This document shows, piece after piece, positions 1-8,619 of a stretch of 64,000 nt of DNA. Each line of letters opens with the position of its first letter. Within the stretch, counting starts at the first letter, position 1. The stretch is from Paenibacillus dendrobii (GTDB lineage Bacteria > Bacillota > Bacilli > Paenibacillales > Paenibacillaceae), in assembly GCF_009807035.1 (NCBI RefSeq), contig NZ_WUBI01000001.1, positions 186,001 through 250,000 on the forward strand, read 5' to 3'. The notes beneath the pieces were generated by a model. The model was not told the DNA's origin. It did not search any database and worked only from the letters and a program-made list of their open reading frames with translations. The position numbers were made by a program, and so were the translations under genes.

Positions 1-741
1 CTGCTGGAGAAGGTGCTTATGCAGGAATCGAACCTTCCGGGTCCGAGGGCCAATCTTGGACTGGCGGAGGCTTTCGCGGATCAGTTCAAGTCTTTGCCAA
101 TGCCGGAAGAAGCGTGGAATCTGCTGAACCGTTGGTTGGCTATCGACGAGGTGGAGGCCGGGGATAACGACCCGAAGATGTTTTTGCCATTTTGCGCGAT
201 TCAGGCTCTTGGGGCATGTTATTCGGCCGTAGATTTATCTCGTCAAAAAAACATAATCACGTGCATTCGTGAAGCCATGAATGATCGCCGCTGGCGTATG
301 AGAGAAGGAGCAGCCATGGCCATGCAGCACATCGGGGAGAGAGATTTTAATGTCCTGCGCTCTTATATAGAAGAAACCTTCGAACAGGCGACGATGATGG
401 AAAGACGGGCTTTCTTGGCGGCATTAGCCCATCCGCCTTTGTTAGGCGATGAGAAATCGGCACGTTTTGCGCTGGTAACGTCGGACCGCATCATGGAGGA
501 TTTAAGCGCAGAGCGGGTGCCGGGAACCCAAGAGGATTACAGGGTACTGTCGAAAGGGCTGGAGTATGCAATCAGTCTGTTTGTCGAGAAGCTTCCGGTA
601 GAAGGATTTGCGATGCTGGAGAAATATGCTGCCCGAGAGGATCAAAGGATTCGGCGAATCGTAAAATCCAATCTTGGCAAGGCGCGTATCGCCAAAAAAT
701 ACCCCGATCAAATTAACCGGATCGCCGGGATGCTCTCATGA
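1..741 (+). CDS. HEAT-repeat-like protein, 5' end outside the window
   Basis: The reading frame is open from base 1, so the true start may lie to the left; a GTG at 13 is the first start codon in the window but has no clear ribosome binding site. About 242 visible residues are almost all alpha-helical. They contain helical pairs of HEAT/ARM type (for example the segment with MNDRRWRMREGAAMAMQHIG, and later the segment ending in VKSNLGKARIAKKYP). Such folds usually bind proteins or nucleic acid; no catalytic motif is visible. The stop overlaps the start of the next gene (ATGA at 738-741), so the two are translationally coupled. The closest recognised relatives would be DNA alkylation-repair-like HEAT proteins, but this is only a fold resemblance. 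Confidence 0.7.
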   Translation: MLEKVLMQESNLPGPRANLGLAEAFADQFKSLPMPEEAWNLLNRWLAIDEVEAGDNDPKMFLPFCAIQALGACYSAVDLSRQKNIITCIREAMNDRRWRMREGAAMAMQHIGERDFNVLRSYIEETFEQATMMERRAFLAALAHPPLLGDEKSARFALVTSDRIMEDLSAERVPGTQEDYRVLSKGLEYAISLFVEKLPVEGFAMLEKYAAREDQRIRRIVKSNLGKARIAKKYPDQINRIAGMLS

Positions 742-1892
742 CGCCGGTACAGGAGAAAGTACAAAACCTGCCGCTCACGCCTGGGGTTTATCTGATGAAA
801 GATGCCCAAGGAGGAATCATTTACGTCGGCAAGTCCAAAAGCCTGAGAAAACGCGTGCAGTCTTATTTTTATAACAATAAATCCCATGCTCCTAAGATCA
901 AAAAGCTCGTCAGGCATGTGAAGGATTTGGAAATCATTCAAACGGATACCGAATTCGAGGCGTTCATGCTGGAATGCAGCCTTATTCATCGATACAAACC
1001 AATGTATAACCGGAAAATGAAAAATCCGCTGGCTTACACGTATATCATGATTCCAACGGGGGAGGGTCTGCGCCGCATCGAGGCTACAAACGTTCCGGAG
1101 GCAGCAGGCAATCGGGCCATGTTCGGCCCCTATACCGCAAGCCGACATACGATTGAAAAAGCGGTGCAGGAAATTCAGGATTGCCTCAAAATCGCCTGCG
1201 GACATACAGCAGCTAGTGCCAGCAAGCCGTGCTTGAACTATTCGCTGGGATTATGCCTCGGGATGTGCCTTGGGGGAGACAGTCTCCGGGAGTACAATCA
1301 GCTCATGGAACGGTTCATCGGACTGTTAGAGGGTTCGGATCTGGGGCTGCAGGAAGAAATGGAGAAACGGATGACGGAAGCGGCCGAGCGATGTGATTTT
1401 GAATCAGCGGCCAAATGGAGAGATTGCCTAAAATCGGTTCAATATCTCCGGCAGAAGGAAAAAGTGATCGGGTTTGCCGAACAAAACCGCAATATCGTGA
1501 TCTATGAGCGAGTGGAGGACAAAACCATCAAGCTGTTTTTAATCAAACGGAGCACGGTATTGTTCAGCGAGAAATTTCAGGTGACAGGCAAGGAACTGAA
1601 GGTGCTGCAGACGGAAATAAAAAATCTCGTGTGGGCGTATTTCAAGCAGGACGAGTCCGCCTTTTCCGCCGAAGTGGGCCGGGATGAAATGGATGAAGCG
1701 CAAATCGTATTCAGTTATCTGCAGAACAGCGCCGGCCGGTATTTGGTCATTCCGGATCAATGGCTTGGGATGGATGATCAAGGGACGCTGGATCAGAATT
1801 TGGAAAAATGGCTTAGTCATCAAGAAGAGGTGGAGGCTGGTATGGAATCCATGCTGCATGCGAAGGAGGAAGTAACGGATGGTGAAGCTTAA
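738..1892 (+). CDS. UvrC-like GIY-YIG nuclease lacking the C-terminal half
   Basis: The N-terminal GIY-YIG nuclease domain (about residues 12-95) has the GVY and YVG signatures, R37 and a glutamate (E79) placed as in UvrC. Four cysteines, C154-X10-C165-X7-C173-X3-C177, match the layout of the UvrC iron-sulfur ligands. A UVR motif that binds UvrB follows at about 210-238. At 384 residues the protein is about 200 shorter than true UvrC (about 600): the RNase H-like endonuclease and helix-hairpin-helix domains are missing, and residues 240-384 resemble only the linker. It could therefore make at most the 3' incision, like Cho of Escherichia coli, or may be specialised. It overlaps its upstream neighbour by 4 bases and its downstream one by 14, so the three genes are probably one operon. 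Confidence 0.88.
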   Translation: MTPVQEKVQNLPLTPGVYLMKDAQGGIIYVGKSKSLRKRVQSYFYNNKSHAPKIKKLVRHVKDLEIIQTDTEFEAFMLECSLIHRYKPMYNRKMKNPLAYTYIMIPTGEGLRRIEATNVPEAAGNRAMFGPYTASRHTIEKAVQEIQDCLKIACGHTAASASKPCLNYSLGLCLGMCLGGDSLREYNQLMERFIGLLEGSDLGLQEEMEKRMTEAAERCDFESAAKWRDCLKSVQYLRQKEKVIGFAEQNRNIVIYERVEDKTIKLFLIKRSTVLFSEKFQVTGKELKVLQTEIKNLVWAYFKQDESAFSAEVGRDEMDEAQIVFSYLQNSAGRYLVIPDQWLGMDDQGTLDQNLEKWLSHQEEVEAGMESMLHAKEEVTDGEA

Positions 1893-2955
1893 GGGTATCG
1901 GTCATTTTGAGGTTCTGCCCGAGATGGCTCAGCACATCGTGGACGGAAATAGCGAGGCGGTTCAAGCGGCCATTGCAGGGGGCTGGAAAATACGCCAGCC
2001 GATCAAGCTTAGCCAATATACGGAGCTTACTCCGCTTCATATGGCTTTGGTTACGGGACAATTGGAGATCGTCAAACTGCTGGTCGAGCACGGCGTTCCG
2101 CTGAATGATCAAGGCTGTCAAGCGTTTCTCGTGGCGGTTCGTTACTGCGACGAAGCGACGGTCAGATACTTGGTGGAAAAGGGCGCGAAACTAGACGGTC
2201 TGAATCGGGTGAAATCCAGTGCTTATGATGAGGCGTATTACGGCAATAAACAGAACATCGCCCTTGTGCATGAATTGGGGCTCGATATTCGCAAGTATGG
2301 CGGAAAAACGCTTCGTAGGGCGGTCTCTGACCGTGATCTGAAGACGGTGGAATATCTTTTGAAGCATGGAGTGGATATCAATTACAATGAACCGGATATG
2401 GTATATCCGTACCGGGCTACGCCGCTTACCGTGGCAGCCAGAAACAATGACTTTTCGATGGTGAAGTATCTGGTCGAACACGGCGCGGACGTGACTATTG
2501 CCGAAAAAGACGGAGAGCGCGCTTATTCCATAGCGGCGATCAACCGTAATGAAGCGATGACAGCTTACTTGAAGGCATTGGAGCCGCCGGAATTTCACAA
2601 TCTCAGCAATAAAATGCTTGCGCTCAAAAGCTATAAGCTTCCGCCTGACTTGATAACCTTTCTCTCGGGGGACCACAGACGCGTGGAGATACCGGAAAAT
2701 GAGTACGAAATGCGGTACGTAGATTTTTTGGGACTGGTGGATACGATAGAGATGAAAGTCGGCCGGCAAAAACTGCTGCGACTTTCTGCCGAAGTGGATC
2801 AGTATTCCGAACTGTACATCGTGTGGAGCCCGTCCAAGAAAAGCATAGGCTGCTATGATGGCGAACATCTAGAGTATACGAATCTAGGAAAATTCGCAGA
2901 TTTTTTAGCCGATCCCAAGCGGTTTGTGGGCGTTATGTTCGGTGAAGCGGAATAA
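1879..2955 (+). CDS. Ankyrin-repeat protein with possible SMI1/KNR4 (SUKH) C-terminus
   Basis: Residues about 15-235 carry several ankyrin repeats, recognisable by TPLHMALVTGQLEIVKLLVEHG and TPLTVAARNNDFSMVKYLVE-type segments. Ankyrin repeats mediate protein-protein contacts. Residues about 250-358 are different: LPPDLITFLS, then a beta-rich stretch with YIVWSPSKKSIGCYD, ending FADFLADPKRFV. This order resembles SMI1/KNR4 (SUKH) proteins, which often act as immunity proteins against polymorphic toxins; the match is judged by eye and not proven. There is no signal peptide, so the protein is cytoplasmic. The start overlaps the UvrC-like gene by 14 bases, giving a coupled three-gene operon that ends in a terminator at 3002-3026. 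Confidence 0.85.
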   Translation: MVKLKGIGHFEVLPEMAQHIVDGNSEAVQAAIAGGWKIRQPIKLSQYTELTPLHMALVTGQLEIVKLLVEHGVPLNDQGCQAFLVAVRYCDEATVRYLVEKGAKLDGLNRVKSSAYDEAYYGNKQNIALVHELGLDIRKYGGKTLRRAVSDRDLKTVEYLLKHGVDINYNEPDMVYPYRATPLTVAARNNDFSMVKYLVEHGADVTIAEKDGERAYSIAAINRNEAMTAYLKALEPPEFHNLSNKMLALKSYKLPPDLITFLSGDHRRVEIPENEYEMRYVDFLGLVDTIEMKVGRQKLLRLSAEVDQYSELYIVWSPSKKSIGCYDGEHLEYTNLGKFADFLADPKRFVGVMFGEAE

Positions 2956-3001
2956 AGAGAGGTAGATAGGCGAAGAAATCATGCTGGGAAGGCTGAATAT
3001 T

Positions 3002-3026
3002 CCTCGGGCATTAGCCCGGGGTTTTT
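3002..3026 (+). terminator. Rho-independent terminator of the HEAT/UvrC-like/ankyrin operon
   Basis: The hairpin CCTCGGGC-ATTA-GCCCGGGG is followed by a run of T. It lies 46 bases after the ankyrin gene. Confidence 0.8.
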
Positions 3027-3139
3027 ATGTGGAAATGATTCGGCGAAAATGTTAGAAATCTGGAGATTTTACAGGAAAAATATAGCATAAGGGCGAATAT
3101 ATTCATATAACAACTTCAATAAGAAAAGCGGTGATTGAC

Positions 3140-3508
3140 ATGGCGAGGACTCTGCTAGAAGAAATGGGAGAACGATTAAAGTCGGCACGAATCAACCGGA
3201 AATTGACGCAAATGGAAGTATACAGGCTGACACAAATCCCGACGGATACGCTTCTTTTATATGAAACAGCTCAGACTGAGCCTGATTTGGTCACGTTATC
3301 CAAACTTGCGGATACTTATCGAGTATCCCTTGATTGGCTGATCACCGGATTTGAATTCCACTCCGGAAGCAGGTTGTTTACGGCCGAAAAGGAAGTGAGA
3401 CGCTTGCAGAAAATTATCGATGAACAGGCTCACATGCTAAAGACCATTCAGCAGGTCATCAATGGCGGGGCCAATGACTCGATATCTGCCAAATGTTTGG
3501 GCAGTTGA
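3140..3508 (+). CDS. XRE-family transcriptional regulator
   Basis: This small protein (122 residues) has an N-terminal Cro/C1-type helix-turn-helix at about residues 8-65 (LKSARINRKLTQMEVYRLT, then the recognition helix region and SLDWLITG), typical of XRE/SinR-like regulators. The C-terminal 45 residues (EKEVRRLQKIIDEQ and onwards) look like a coiled coil that would allow dimerisation. I chose the ATG at 3140 because GGTG lies 6 bases before it; a GTG at 3131 in the same frame is possible and would add three residues. It stands alone between two terminators. Its targets cannot be told from the sequence. Confidence 0.88.
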   Translation: MARTLLEEMGERLKSARINRKLTQMEVYRLTQIPTDTLLLYETAQTEPDLVTLSKLADTYRVSLDWLITGFEFHSGSRLFTAEKEVRRLQKIIDEQAHMLKTIQQVINGGANDSISAKCLGS

Positions 3509-3645
3509 TTATGCAATACATCGCTTAGTAACGAACGGGGAGAATGGAACAACGGAGTTTTCCAATTCTACGCGAACCGATGTCAGTGATCCAACGGAAT
3601 TGCTGAATCAGTTATAGATCATGTCATTACATATGTATCACAAAA

Positions 3646-3677
3646 AAAGATCACCATCCACTCGGATGGTGATCTTT
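3646..3677. terminator. Bidirectional terminator
   Basis: A perfect 14-base-pair stem (AAAGATCACCATCC / GGATGGTGATCTTT) with a 4-base loop and A/T tails on both sides. It separates the XRE gene from the convergent NADP-binding reductase gene. Confidence 0.9.
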
Positions 3678-3712
3678 AACATGCATTTCCGTAAGAAATA
3701 TGGCCTCGTTCG

Positions 3713-4369
3713 TTACGCTTTGAAAGCCTCACTACGCTCAGGGCTGGCTTCGGATAAGGCTTGGCGCAGGCTCTCCAGGTTATGTTCGCGATAGCTTGGT
3801 GTTCCTGGCTGCTGCCTCCAGGATTCTTCCAGTCCGCCGGCATCCAGTGCATCGAATCCGAGCTCTTCGATGAGGGCAAGAACGATCTGTTTGGCTGACG
3901 GATCATCCCCGGCAACGGGCAGAGCCAGACGCCCGGGACTGCCGGAAGGCAATCCGCGTTCCAACAGACTTTGTGCGGCTATCCCGTTAAAGGCTTTAAT
4001 GATCGTACGGTTCAAATGCTGTTCCACCCAGCGGCTTTCCGGCAGACCGGCTTCGATCTCTGCAATAAGCCCGTCGCGCTGCTGTGGATAATAGTTGCCT
4101 GTATCGATAATGACTGCATTCGGTGCCGTGTGGTCGAGAACTCCGGCTGGCAGGTCTGGAATATTTTTTTGCGGGATCGTAACGATAACAAGCTCCGCAT
4201 TCCGGGCTACGTCGGTTACTTCTTTCGGTTTCGCACCCGTTTCGGCTGCAAGCTCCTGCAAGGTTTGCGGGCCTCTGGAATTGGCGATGGATACATCGTG
4301 TCCGAGTTTCGTTAAACGACGGGCAAGATTGCCACCGATATTACCGGCACCAATAATCGCGATTTTCAT
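3713..4369 (-). CDS. NADP-dependent F420-reductase-like oxidoreductase
   Basis: The protein of 218 residues opens with a Rossmann dinucleotide-binding motif (MKIAIIGAGNIGGNLARRL, pattern GxGxxG) followed by SIANSRGP, where the arginine after the second strand suggests NADP(H) preference. The rest follows the 'NADP oxidoreductase, coenzyme F420-dependent' family (IIDTGNYYP; IIKAFNGIAAQSL; PVAGDDPSAKQIVLALIEELGFDALDAG). Firmicutes lack F420, so the real substrate in this host is unknown. Members of this family here are usually generic NADPH reductases of the 'NAD(P)-binding domain' class. It stands alone, convergent with the XRE gene and in the same orientation as the AraC gene upstream. Confidence 0.87.
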   Translation of the reverse strand: MKIAIIGAGNIGGNLARRLTKLGHDVSIANSRGPQTLQELAAETGAKPKEVTDVARNAELVIVTIPQKNIPDLPAGVLDHTAPNAVIIDTGNYYPQQRDGLIAEIEAGLPESRWVEQHLNRTIIKAFNGIAAQSLLERGLPSGSPGRLALPVAGDDPSAKQIVLALIEELGFDALDAGGLEESWRQQPGTPSYREHNLESLRQALSEASPERSEAFKA

Positions 4370-4498
4370 TTAATCCTACTTCCTTTCTTGGAATAGTGTG
4401 GATTTGATTTAAACTGTAACATAATTAGTTATTGTTGTAAACCCATCTTGGGGAGAATGAATATGTTCCGCTTTCACGTACCTAAGCTGCTTCTGACG

Positions 4499-5287
4499 TT
4501 AAAACAGCTTGGACATATCGGATTGTGCTCCTTGCTGCAAATAATTAGATGGAGCCATCCCAATGTGCTTTTTAAAAACACGGTGAAAATAAGAGGTATC
4601 ATAGTAACCTAAATACTGCGCTATGCCGGCGATGGTCATATCCGTACTCAGCAGCAGGTTACAGGCTTCCAGCATCCGAAGCTGATGCATATACCGGATA
4701 GGGGGATGTCCGTATACCTCCCTGAACAAGGCTGTCACATAATTAGGGGAACGGTATATGAGCTTGGACAGTTGATCGATATCAATAGGCTCCCGATAAT
4801 GCTCCAGCAAGTAGTTTTTGATGATTTGCGCATATTTCAGCTTGCTCGGGGTCAGATCCGGTTTATCCAATTCGCGAGCGAGCATGCCGAGCAGCTCCTG
4901 GAAAATGCCAAGGCAAATGATGTTGCGAAAGCTTTTTCCGCCCCGGATTTCTTCGTACAACCTCTCGCAGCGGTGAAAAGCATATTGATCCTGGGATGTC
5001 TTGAACTGTATGAATTGCTTCTGATCCAGGAATGGAATACCCGTTTCGATACCGGCATCGTAGCTGAACAAAATCGTATATTTCTGATGAGGAGCGCCCA
5101 ACCAATTTTCACCGGATCTGCGGGTAGACCTCGGAATGAAGAGAACATCCCCGTTTTCCGCGATGATCTCCTTGCCATTGATCTTATACCGGACTTTCCC
5201 CTCTCTCACTAAAACTAAGACATTGTAATTTATGGCTTCTAAGTTTGTCCGCCAACTGGGTATGTTTTTATCGAAATTTACACTCAT
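4499..5287 (-). CDS. AraC-family regulator, probable activator of the sulfatase gene
   Basis: The N-terminal half (residues 10-140) is a cupin-type sensing domain (NVLVLVREGKVRYKINGKEI, then NGDVLFIPRSTRRS). The last 100 residues are the double helix-turn-helix of AraC/XylS proteins (IDIDQLSKLIYRSPNYVTALF; MTIAGIAQYLGYYDTSYFHR; VFKKHIGMAPSNYL). I place the start at the ATG at 5287; the frame stays open to a TTG at 5347, but that one has no ribosome binding site, and the one for 5287 (GGAG, 14 bases away) is weak, so the start is uncertain. It is divergent from the sulfatase gene, and two direct repeats in the shared intergenic region look like its binding sites. Confidence 0.9.
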   Translation of the reverse strand: MSVNFDKNIPSWRTNLEAINYNVLVLVREGKVRYKINGKEIIAENGDVLFIPRSTRRSGENWLGAPHQKYTILFSYDAGIETGIPFLDQKQFIQFKTSQDQYAFHRCERLYEEIRGGKSFRNIICLGIFQELLGMLARELDKPDLTPSKLKYAQIIKNYLLEHYREPIDIDQLSKLIYRSPNYVTALFREVYGHPPIRYMHQLRMLEACNLLLSTDMTIAGIAQYLGYYDTSYFHRVFKKHIGMAPSNYLQQGAQSDMSKLF

Positions 5288-5404
5288 AATTTGAATCAAT
5301 TCTCCGCACCCCGCCCTTAGATTGCTTGATAAAACCCTATCACACAAGTAAGTTTACAATAAATCGATTCAAGGTTATATCTGCGTTCGAAAAAAATCAT
5401 TGTT

Positions 5405-5463
5405 GAATTGTACATCATTTTAGTGAATTGTACATGGATGATTCTGAAAAAGTGACCTATAAT
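5405..5463 (+). promoter_or_regulatory. Tandem AraC-type operator and promoter of the sulfatase gene
   Basis: GAATTGTACAT occurs twice, at 5405-5415 and 5425-5435, exactly 20 bases apart, i.e. about two helical turns as is typical of AraC-family half-sites. A perfect -10 box (TATAAT, 5458-5463) follows, but the position where a -35 box should be (5435-5440, TGGATG) is poor and touches the second repeat. This is the layout of an activator-dependent promoter. Binding by the neighbouring AraC protein is inferred. Confidence 0.65.
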
Positions 5464-5558
5464 TCTTCTTGCATGAAGTGCTGGTGTGCATTCTTCGTGT
5501 TTGATTTAGCAGATGACCCGACGTGGACCGAATATGTGGGAAGGGAAGTTGAAGCGAT

Positions 5559-7019
5559 ATGAAGATTTTAATGCTGGATTTGGATTCTTTGAGACCTGAT
5601 CATTTGGGGTGTTATGGTTATCATCGGAATACTTCGCCTAACATTGATAAAATAGCTGCAGAGGGCATCCGGTTTGACAATTACTACACCTCTGATGCTC
5701 CATGTTTTCCGTCACGCTCGGCTTTAATGACAGGCAGGTTCGGAATACATAACGGTGTTGTCGGTCACGGTGGAACGGCGGCCGATGTTAGATACGAGGG
5801 AATCGACAGGGATTTTCATGACAAGCTGACATCGGAGAGCTTTCCGGCGATATTTCGCCGGGCGGGCATGAGAACGGCGCTGGTGAGCCCGTTTGGGGAA
5901 CGGCATTCTGCTTGGACCTTTTATGCCGGATTCAATGAAATCTACAACACAGGCAAGTCCGGACTGGAATCGGCTGAAGAGGTCACCCCTGTAGTTATGG
6001 ACTGGATTGAGCGTAACGCTGATCAGGATGACTGGATGCTGTACGTGAACTATTGGGATCCGCATACGCCATATCGTGCGCCGGATGCGTTAGGCAACCC
6101 GTTTCAGGATGAACCTCTTCCCGAATGGATTACCGAAGAGGTACTTGAAGCTCACAAGAAAAAAGTGGGTCCGCATGGCGCAAGCGAAATCAATATGTAT
6201 AACAGCGACACTTCGCCAAACTTTCCGCGTCATCCTGGCGAAATCCGTTCAATGGAAGATTTGCGGACGATGGTCGACGGTTATGATTGCGGTATCCGCC
6301 ATATGGATGATCATATCGGCTCCATCTTCCAGCTTCTGGAGCGAAAAGGACTCATGGATGATCTTGTGGTTGTTATCACAGCGGATCATGGAGAGAACAT
6401 GGGAGAACTCGGTATTTATGGCGAGCATGCGACGGCAGATCAGGGGACATGCCGCATTCCGATGATCATCAGATGGCCTGGAAAACAACGCGGAATCAGC
6501 GACTCTCAGCTTCATTACCATTTAGACCTGCTTCCAACCATGGCGGATCTTCTGAATGTTAAACCGGCATCAAGCTGGGATGGAATCAGTTATGCGAGTA
6601 CGGTAAGCAGCGGCGATGAGAATGGCAGGGAGTACCTGGTCGTATCGCAATGTGCGCATGTATGCCAGCGGAGCGTTCGGTTTGGGGACTGGCTGTATAT
6701 CCGGACCTATCATGACGGGTATCACTTGTTCGATAAGGAAATGCTATTTAATCTGTCTGAGGATGTATATGAGCAGAATAATCTGGCAAAGGAACGCCCA
6801 GACCTGTGTAAAGAAGCCGTCTATTTGATGAATGATTGGCATGATCATATGATGATGACGATGAAGCATGACGTAGATCCGTTATGGACCGTGATGAAGG
6901 AAGGCGGTCCGTACCACGCCAAAGGACATTTGCCAATGTATATCGAACGATTGAAACAAACAGGGCGGGGAGATGCGGTGGAAGAGCTCATGAGACGTCA
7001 TCCCCGAGAATTTGCATAG
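5559..7019 (+). CDS. Cytoplasmic Cys-type sulfatase
   Basis: The protein (486 residues) belongs to the sulfatase/alkaline phosphatase superfamily. It starts with the metal-binding stretch MLDLDSLRPDHLGCYGY, has the formylglycine signature C49-F-P-S-R53 (Cys-type, needing a formylglycine-generating enzyme), and later VVITADHGENMGELG, which supplies the second metal-binding Asp-His pair. There is no signal peptide, so it should act inside the cell on imported sulfated sugars or other small sulfate esters. No maturation enzyme is seen in the window. It is monocistronic, divergent from an AraC-type regulator, preceded by tandem operator repeats, and closed by a strong terminator. The substrate cannot be read from the sequence. 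Confidence 0.93.
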   Translation: MKILMLDLDSLRPDHLGCYGYHRNTSPNIDKIAAEGIRFDNYYTSDAPCFPSRSALMTGRFGIHNGVVGHGGTAADVRYEGIDRDFHDKLTSESFPAIFRRAGMRTALVSPFGERHSAWTFYAGFNEIYNTGKSGLESAEEVTPVVMDWIERNADQDDWMLYVNYWDPHTPYRAPDALGNPFQDEPLPEWITEEVLEAHKKKVGPHGASEINMYNSDTSPNFPRHPGEIRSMEDLRTMVDGYDCGIRHMDDHIGSIFQLLERKGLMDDLVVVITADHGENMGELGIYGEHATADQGTCRIPMIIRWPGKQRGISDSQLHYHLDLLPTMADLLNVKPASSWDGISYASTVSSGDENGREYLVVSQCAHVCQRSVRFGDWLYIRTYHDGYHLFDKEMLFNLSEDVYEQNNLAKERPDLCKEAVYLMNDWHDHMMMTMKHDVDPLWTVMKEGGPYHAKGHLPMYIERLKQTGRGDAVEELMRRHPREFA

Positions 7020-7034
7020 AATGAAATGGATCTC

Positions 7035-7070
7035 AAAAGGGGCTACCGCTTGAAGCGGCAGCCCCTTTAT
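7035..7070. terminator. Bidirectional terminator after the sulfatase gene
   Basis: A stem of about 15 base pairs (AAGGGGCTACCGCTT / AAGCGGCAGCCCCTT, one mismatch) with A and T flanks. It serves both the sulfatase gene and the convergent membrane-protein gene. Confidence 0.88.
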
Positions 7071-7106
7071 ATTTTGAAAGTCCAGCTATCGGATTTTCAT
7101 CTCATA

Positions 7107-7820
7107 TTATTGCAATAGTTCAAGCTGTAAGGAATAGATGGCAAGAATAAAAGCGCCAATCATGGTAAGTACTCCTCCAACCTTACTCATAAAATAATAA
7201 AAATCGCTTGGTTCGGGATCGTTCACCCAGACCCATCGAAGCGACATGAAGAACAGGAATCTTTGAAATTTCTCAAAACGGTATCCGCACCAGCCGTATA
7301 TCAATAACAGAATGGATACGATAAAGAGAAACAGACTGCCTCGTTTGGAATGATACTCTGGATATGCAGCAGTCACAAGCTCGCCGGGAAAGTACAGTTC
7401 CTCTCCATCTTGAAGGACTCTTTGATTGTTGACGTACATCGATATATCCGGAATGAATTCACCGTTTTCATCACGACTCAGCAAGAAGCGGTCTTGATCA
7501 TCAACCTCATATTTTTTGCCGTTAGGGTACACGACCTGATATTTGCTGCTGATGGAATCCGAAGTGCGATGAATGGTGAATTCTTCATTGTTAATGATGA
7601 CTTTTCGGTCTTGACCCACAGCGTGCACGGCAATGGAAGGCCCCGAATTTGCGCGATATGTGATGATGTTACTTTGTTCAGCAGACTGTCTATACGTATG
7701 ATTGTTGACATGAAATACATGTACGGAAAAATAGGATTTCGCAAATATGATGATTGCAACTGCGGCAAGCATCAGACCGATGATGATCAGAATGGTGGAG
7801 AGCGTGAGCTTTTTGGCCAA
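7107..7820 (-). CDS. Membrane protein of unknown function, three membrane segments
   Basis: I do not recognise a family. The protein has a hydrophobic segment near the N-terminus (about residues 7-28), an extracellular beta-rich region of about 130 residues (VIINNEEFTIHRT, YVNNQRVLQDGEELYFPGE) and two C-terminal segments (about 162-181 and 213-232) separated by a short loop with aromatic residues. The start is odd: the listed TTG at 7820 lies 22 bases from the only good ribosome binding site (AAGGGGAG, 7843-7850). An in-frame ATT at 7835 sits 7 bases from that site, at ideal spacing, and would add five residues. It is a single gene between a terminator and an unremarkable intergenic stretch. 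Confidence 0.75.
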   Translation of the reverse strand: MAKKLTLSTILIIIGLMLAAVAIIIFAKSYFSVHVFHVNNHTYRQSAEQSNIITYRANSGPSIAVHAVGQDRKVIINNEEFTIHRTSDSISSKYQVVYPNGKKYEVDDQDRFLLSRDENGEFIPDISMYVNNQRVLQDGEELYFPGELVTAAYPEYHSKRGSLFLFIVSILLLIYGWCGYRFEKFQRFLFFMSLRWVWVNDPEPSDFYYFMSKVGGVLTMIGAFILAIYSLQLELLQ

Positions 7821-7981
7821 ATTTGTTCTCAGAATAACAGATCTCCCCTTTGAGTTATTGTATAATAACGCTGCCGGGAAGGGGAAGGTTTTGTTTCCAA
7901 AAATATACTTTAGTTGCCGGATGGTCTATATATGAACAATGCTTGCGTGGACGAGGACATGCAATGGGGTTCACAACTTAC

Positions 7982-8011
7982 AAAGGCAGCGATCATCTGA
8001 TCGCTGCCTTT
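7982..8011. terminator. Terminator of the DUF4309 gene
   Basis: A perfect 12-base-pair stem (AAAGGCAGCGAT / ATCGCTGCCTTT) around CATCTG, 12 bases beyond the minus-strand stop codon. Confidence 0.85.
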
Positions 8012-8022
8012 GTTCAACGGCG

Positions 8023-8619
8023 TTATTTTGCCAATAGATTAATGTGATCCAGGTTTGTGCTGCTGTTAAAGATGAACTCCAATTTGTAGTCTCCGCGGAT
8101 GTACGTCAGTTTGGTTTGCGTAGATTTGCCGTTTTTGAACGTCGTCGTCGAATTCGGAGCAAACCAGTTCTGCTTTAACATTTTCATTGTTATGCCGCCG
8201 ATATTGGTCTGACGCTCCACGTTGGTTCCGAAATAACGCATCTCTTGAATCTTGTTTTGATTGTAAGAGAATGCATAGCCGGGATGGCCCATCTCGGCGC
8301 CATACATGTCAAAGGCATTTGCGTTTTTGCCAGGCAGGGTAGGCTCGCCGATGGCTTTGATGACATTTTGCTTGGTGCTTTTTCCAATGGTCAGGCCGCT
8401 CACGTCACCAGGGAACTGTCCTTTCAAGGCTGGCTTGTAAAAGCTGTTCAAGGTTTGTTTAGCATGCTCGGCTGCATAGTTGTTAGCACTTGCTGCTGCG
8501 GCCGCATTCACCTGATGTATAGGAAATAAGAGTTGATTCACTCCAATTGCGCTTAATCCAACGACTCCTGCCATCGTAACGGCGATCATGGCTTTTTTGG
8601 CCGGTTGTTTTATGTTCAT
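8023..8619 (-). CDS. Secreted DUF4309 (YjgB-like) protein
   Basis: An N-terminal signal peptide (Lys-rich start, hydrophobic core at residues 10-30, then VNAAAAASA) directs export. The mature part carries the DUF4309 pattern known from Bacillus subtilis YjgB: FYKPALKGQFPGDVSGLTIG, then VIKAIGEPTLPGK, GYAFSYNQNKIQEMRYFGTN. The biochemical role of this family is unknown. In YjgB the gene belongs to the extracytoplasmic-function sigma stress response. The start is supported by GGAGAGG in front of the ATG at 8619. The gene is monocistronic with its own terminator. Confidence 0.88.
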   Translation of the reverse strand: MNIKQPAKKAMIAVTMAGVVGLSAIGVNQLLFPIHQVNAAAAASANNYAAEHAKQTLNSFYKPALKGQFPGDVSGLTIGKSTKQNVIKAIGEPTLPGKNANAFDMYGAEMGHPGYAFSYNQNKIQEMRYFGTNVERQTNIGGITMKMLKQNWFAPNSTTTFKNGKSTQTKLTYIRGDYKLEFIFNSSTNLDHINLLAK

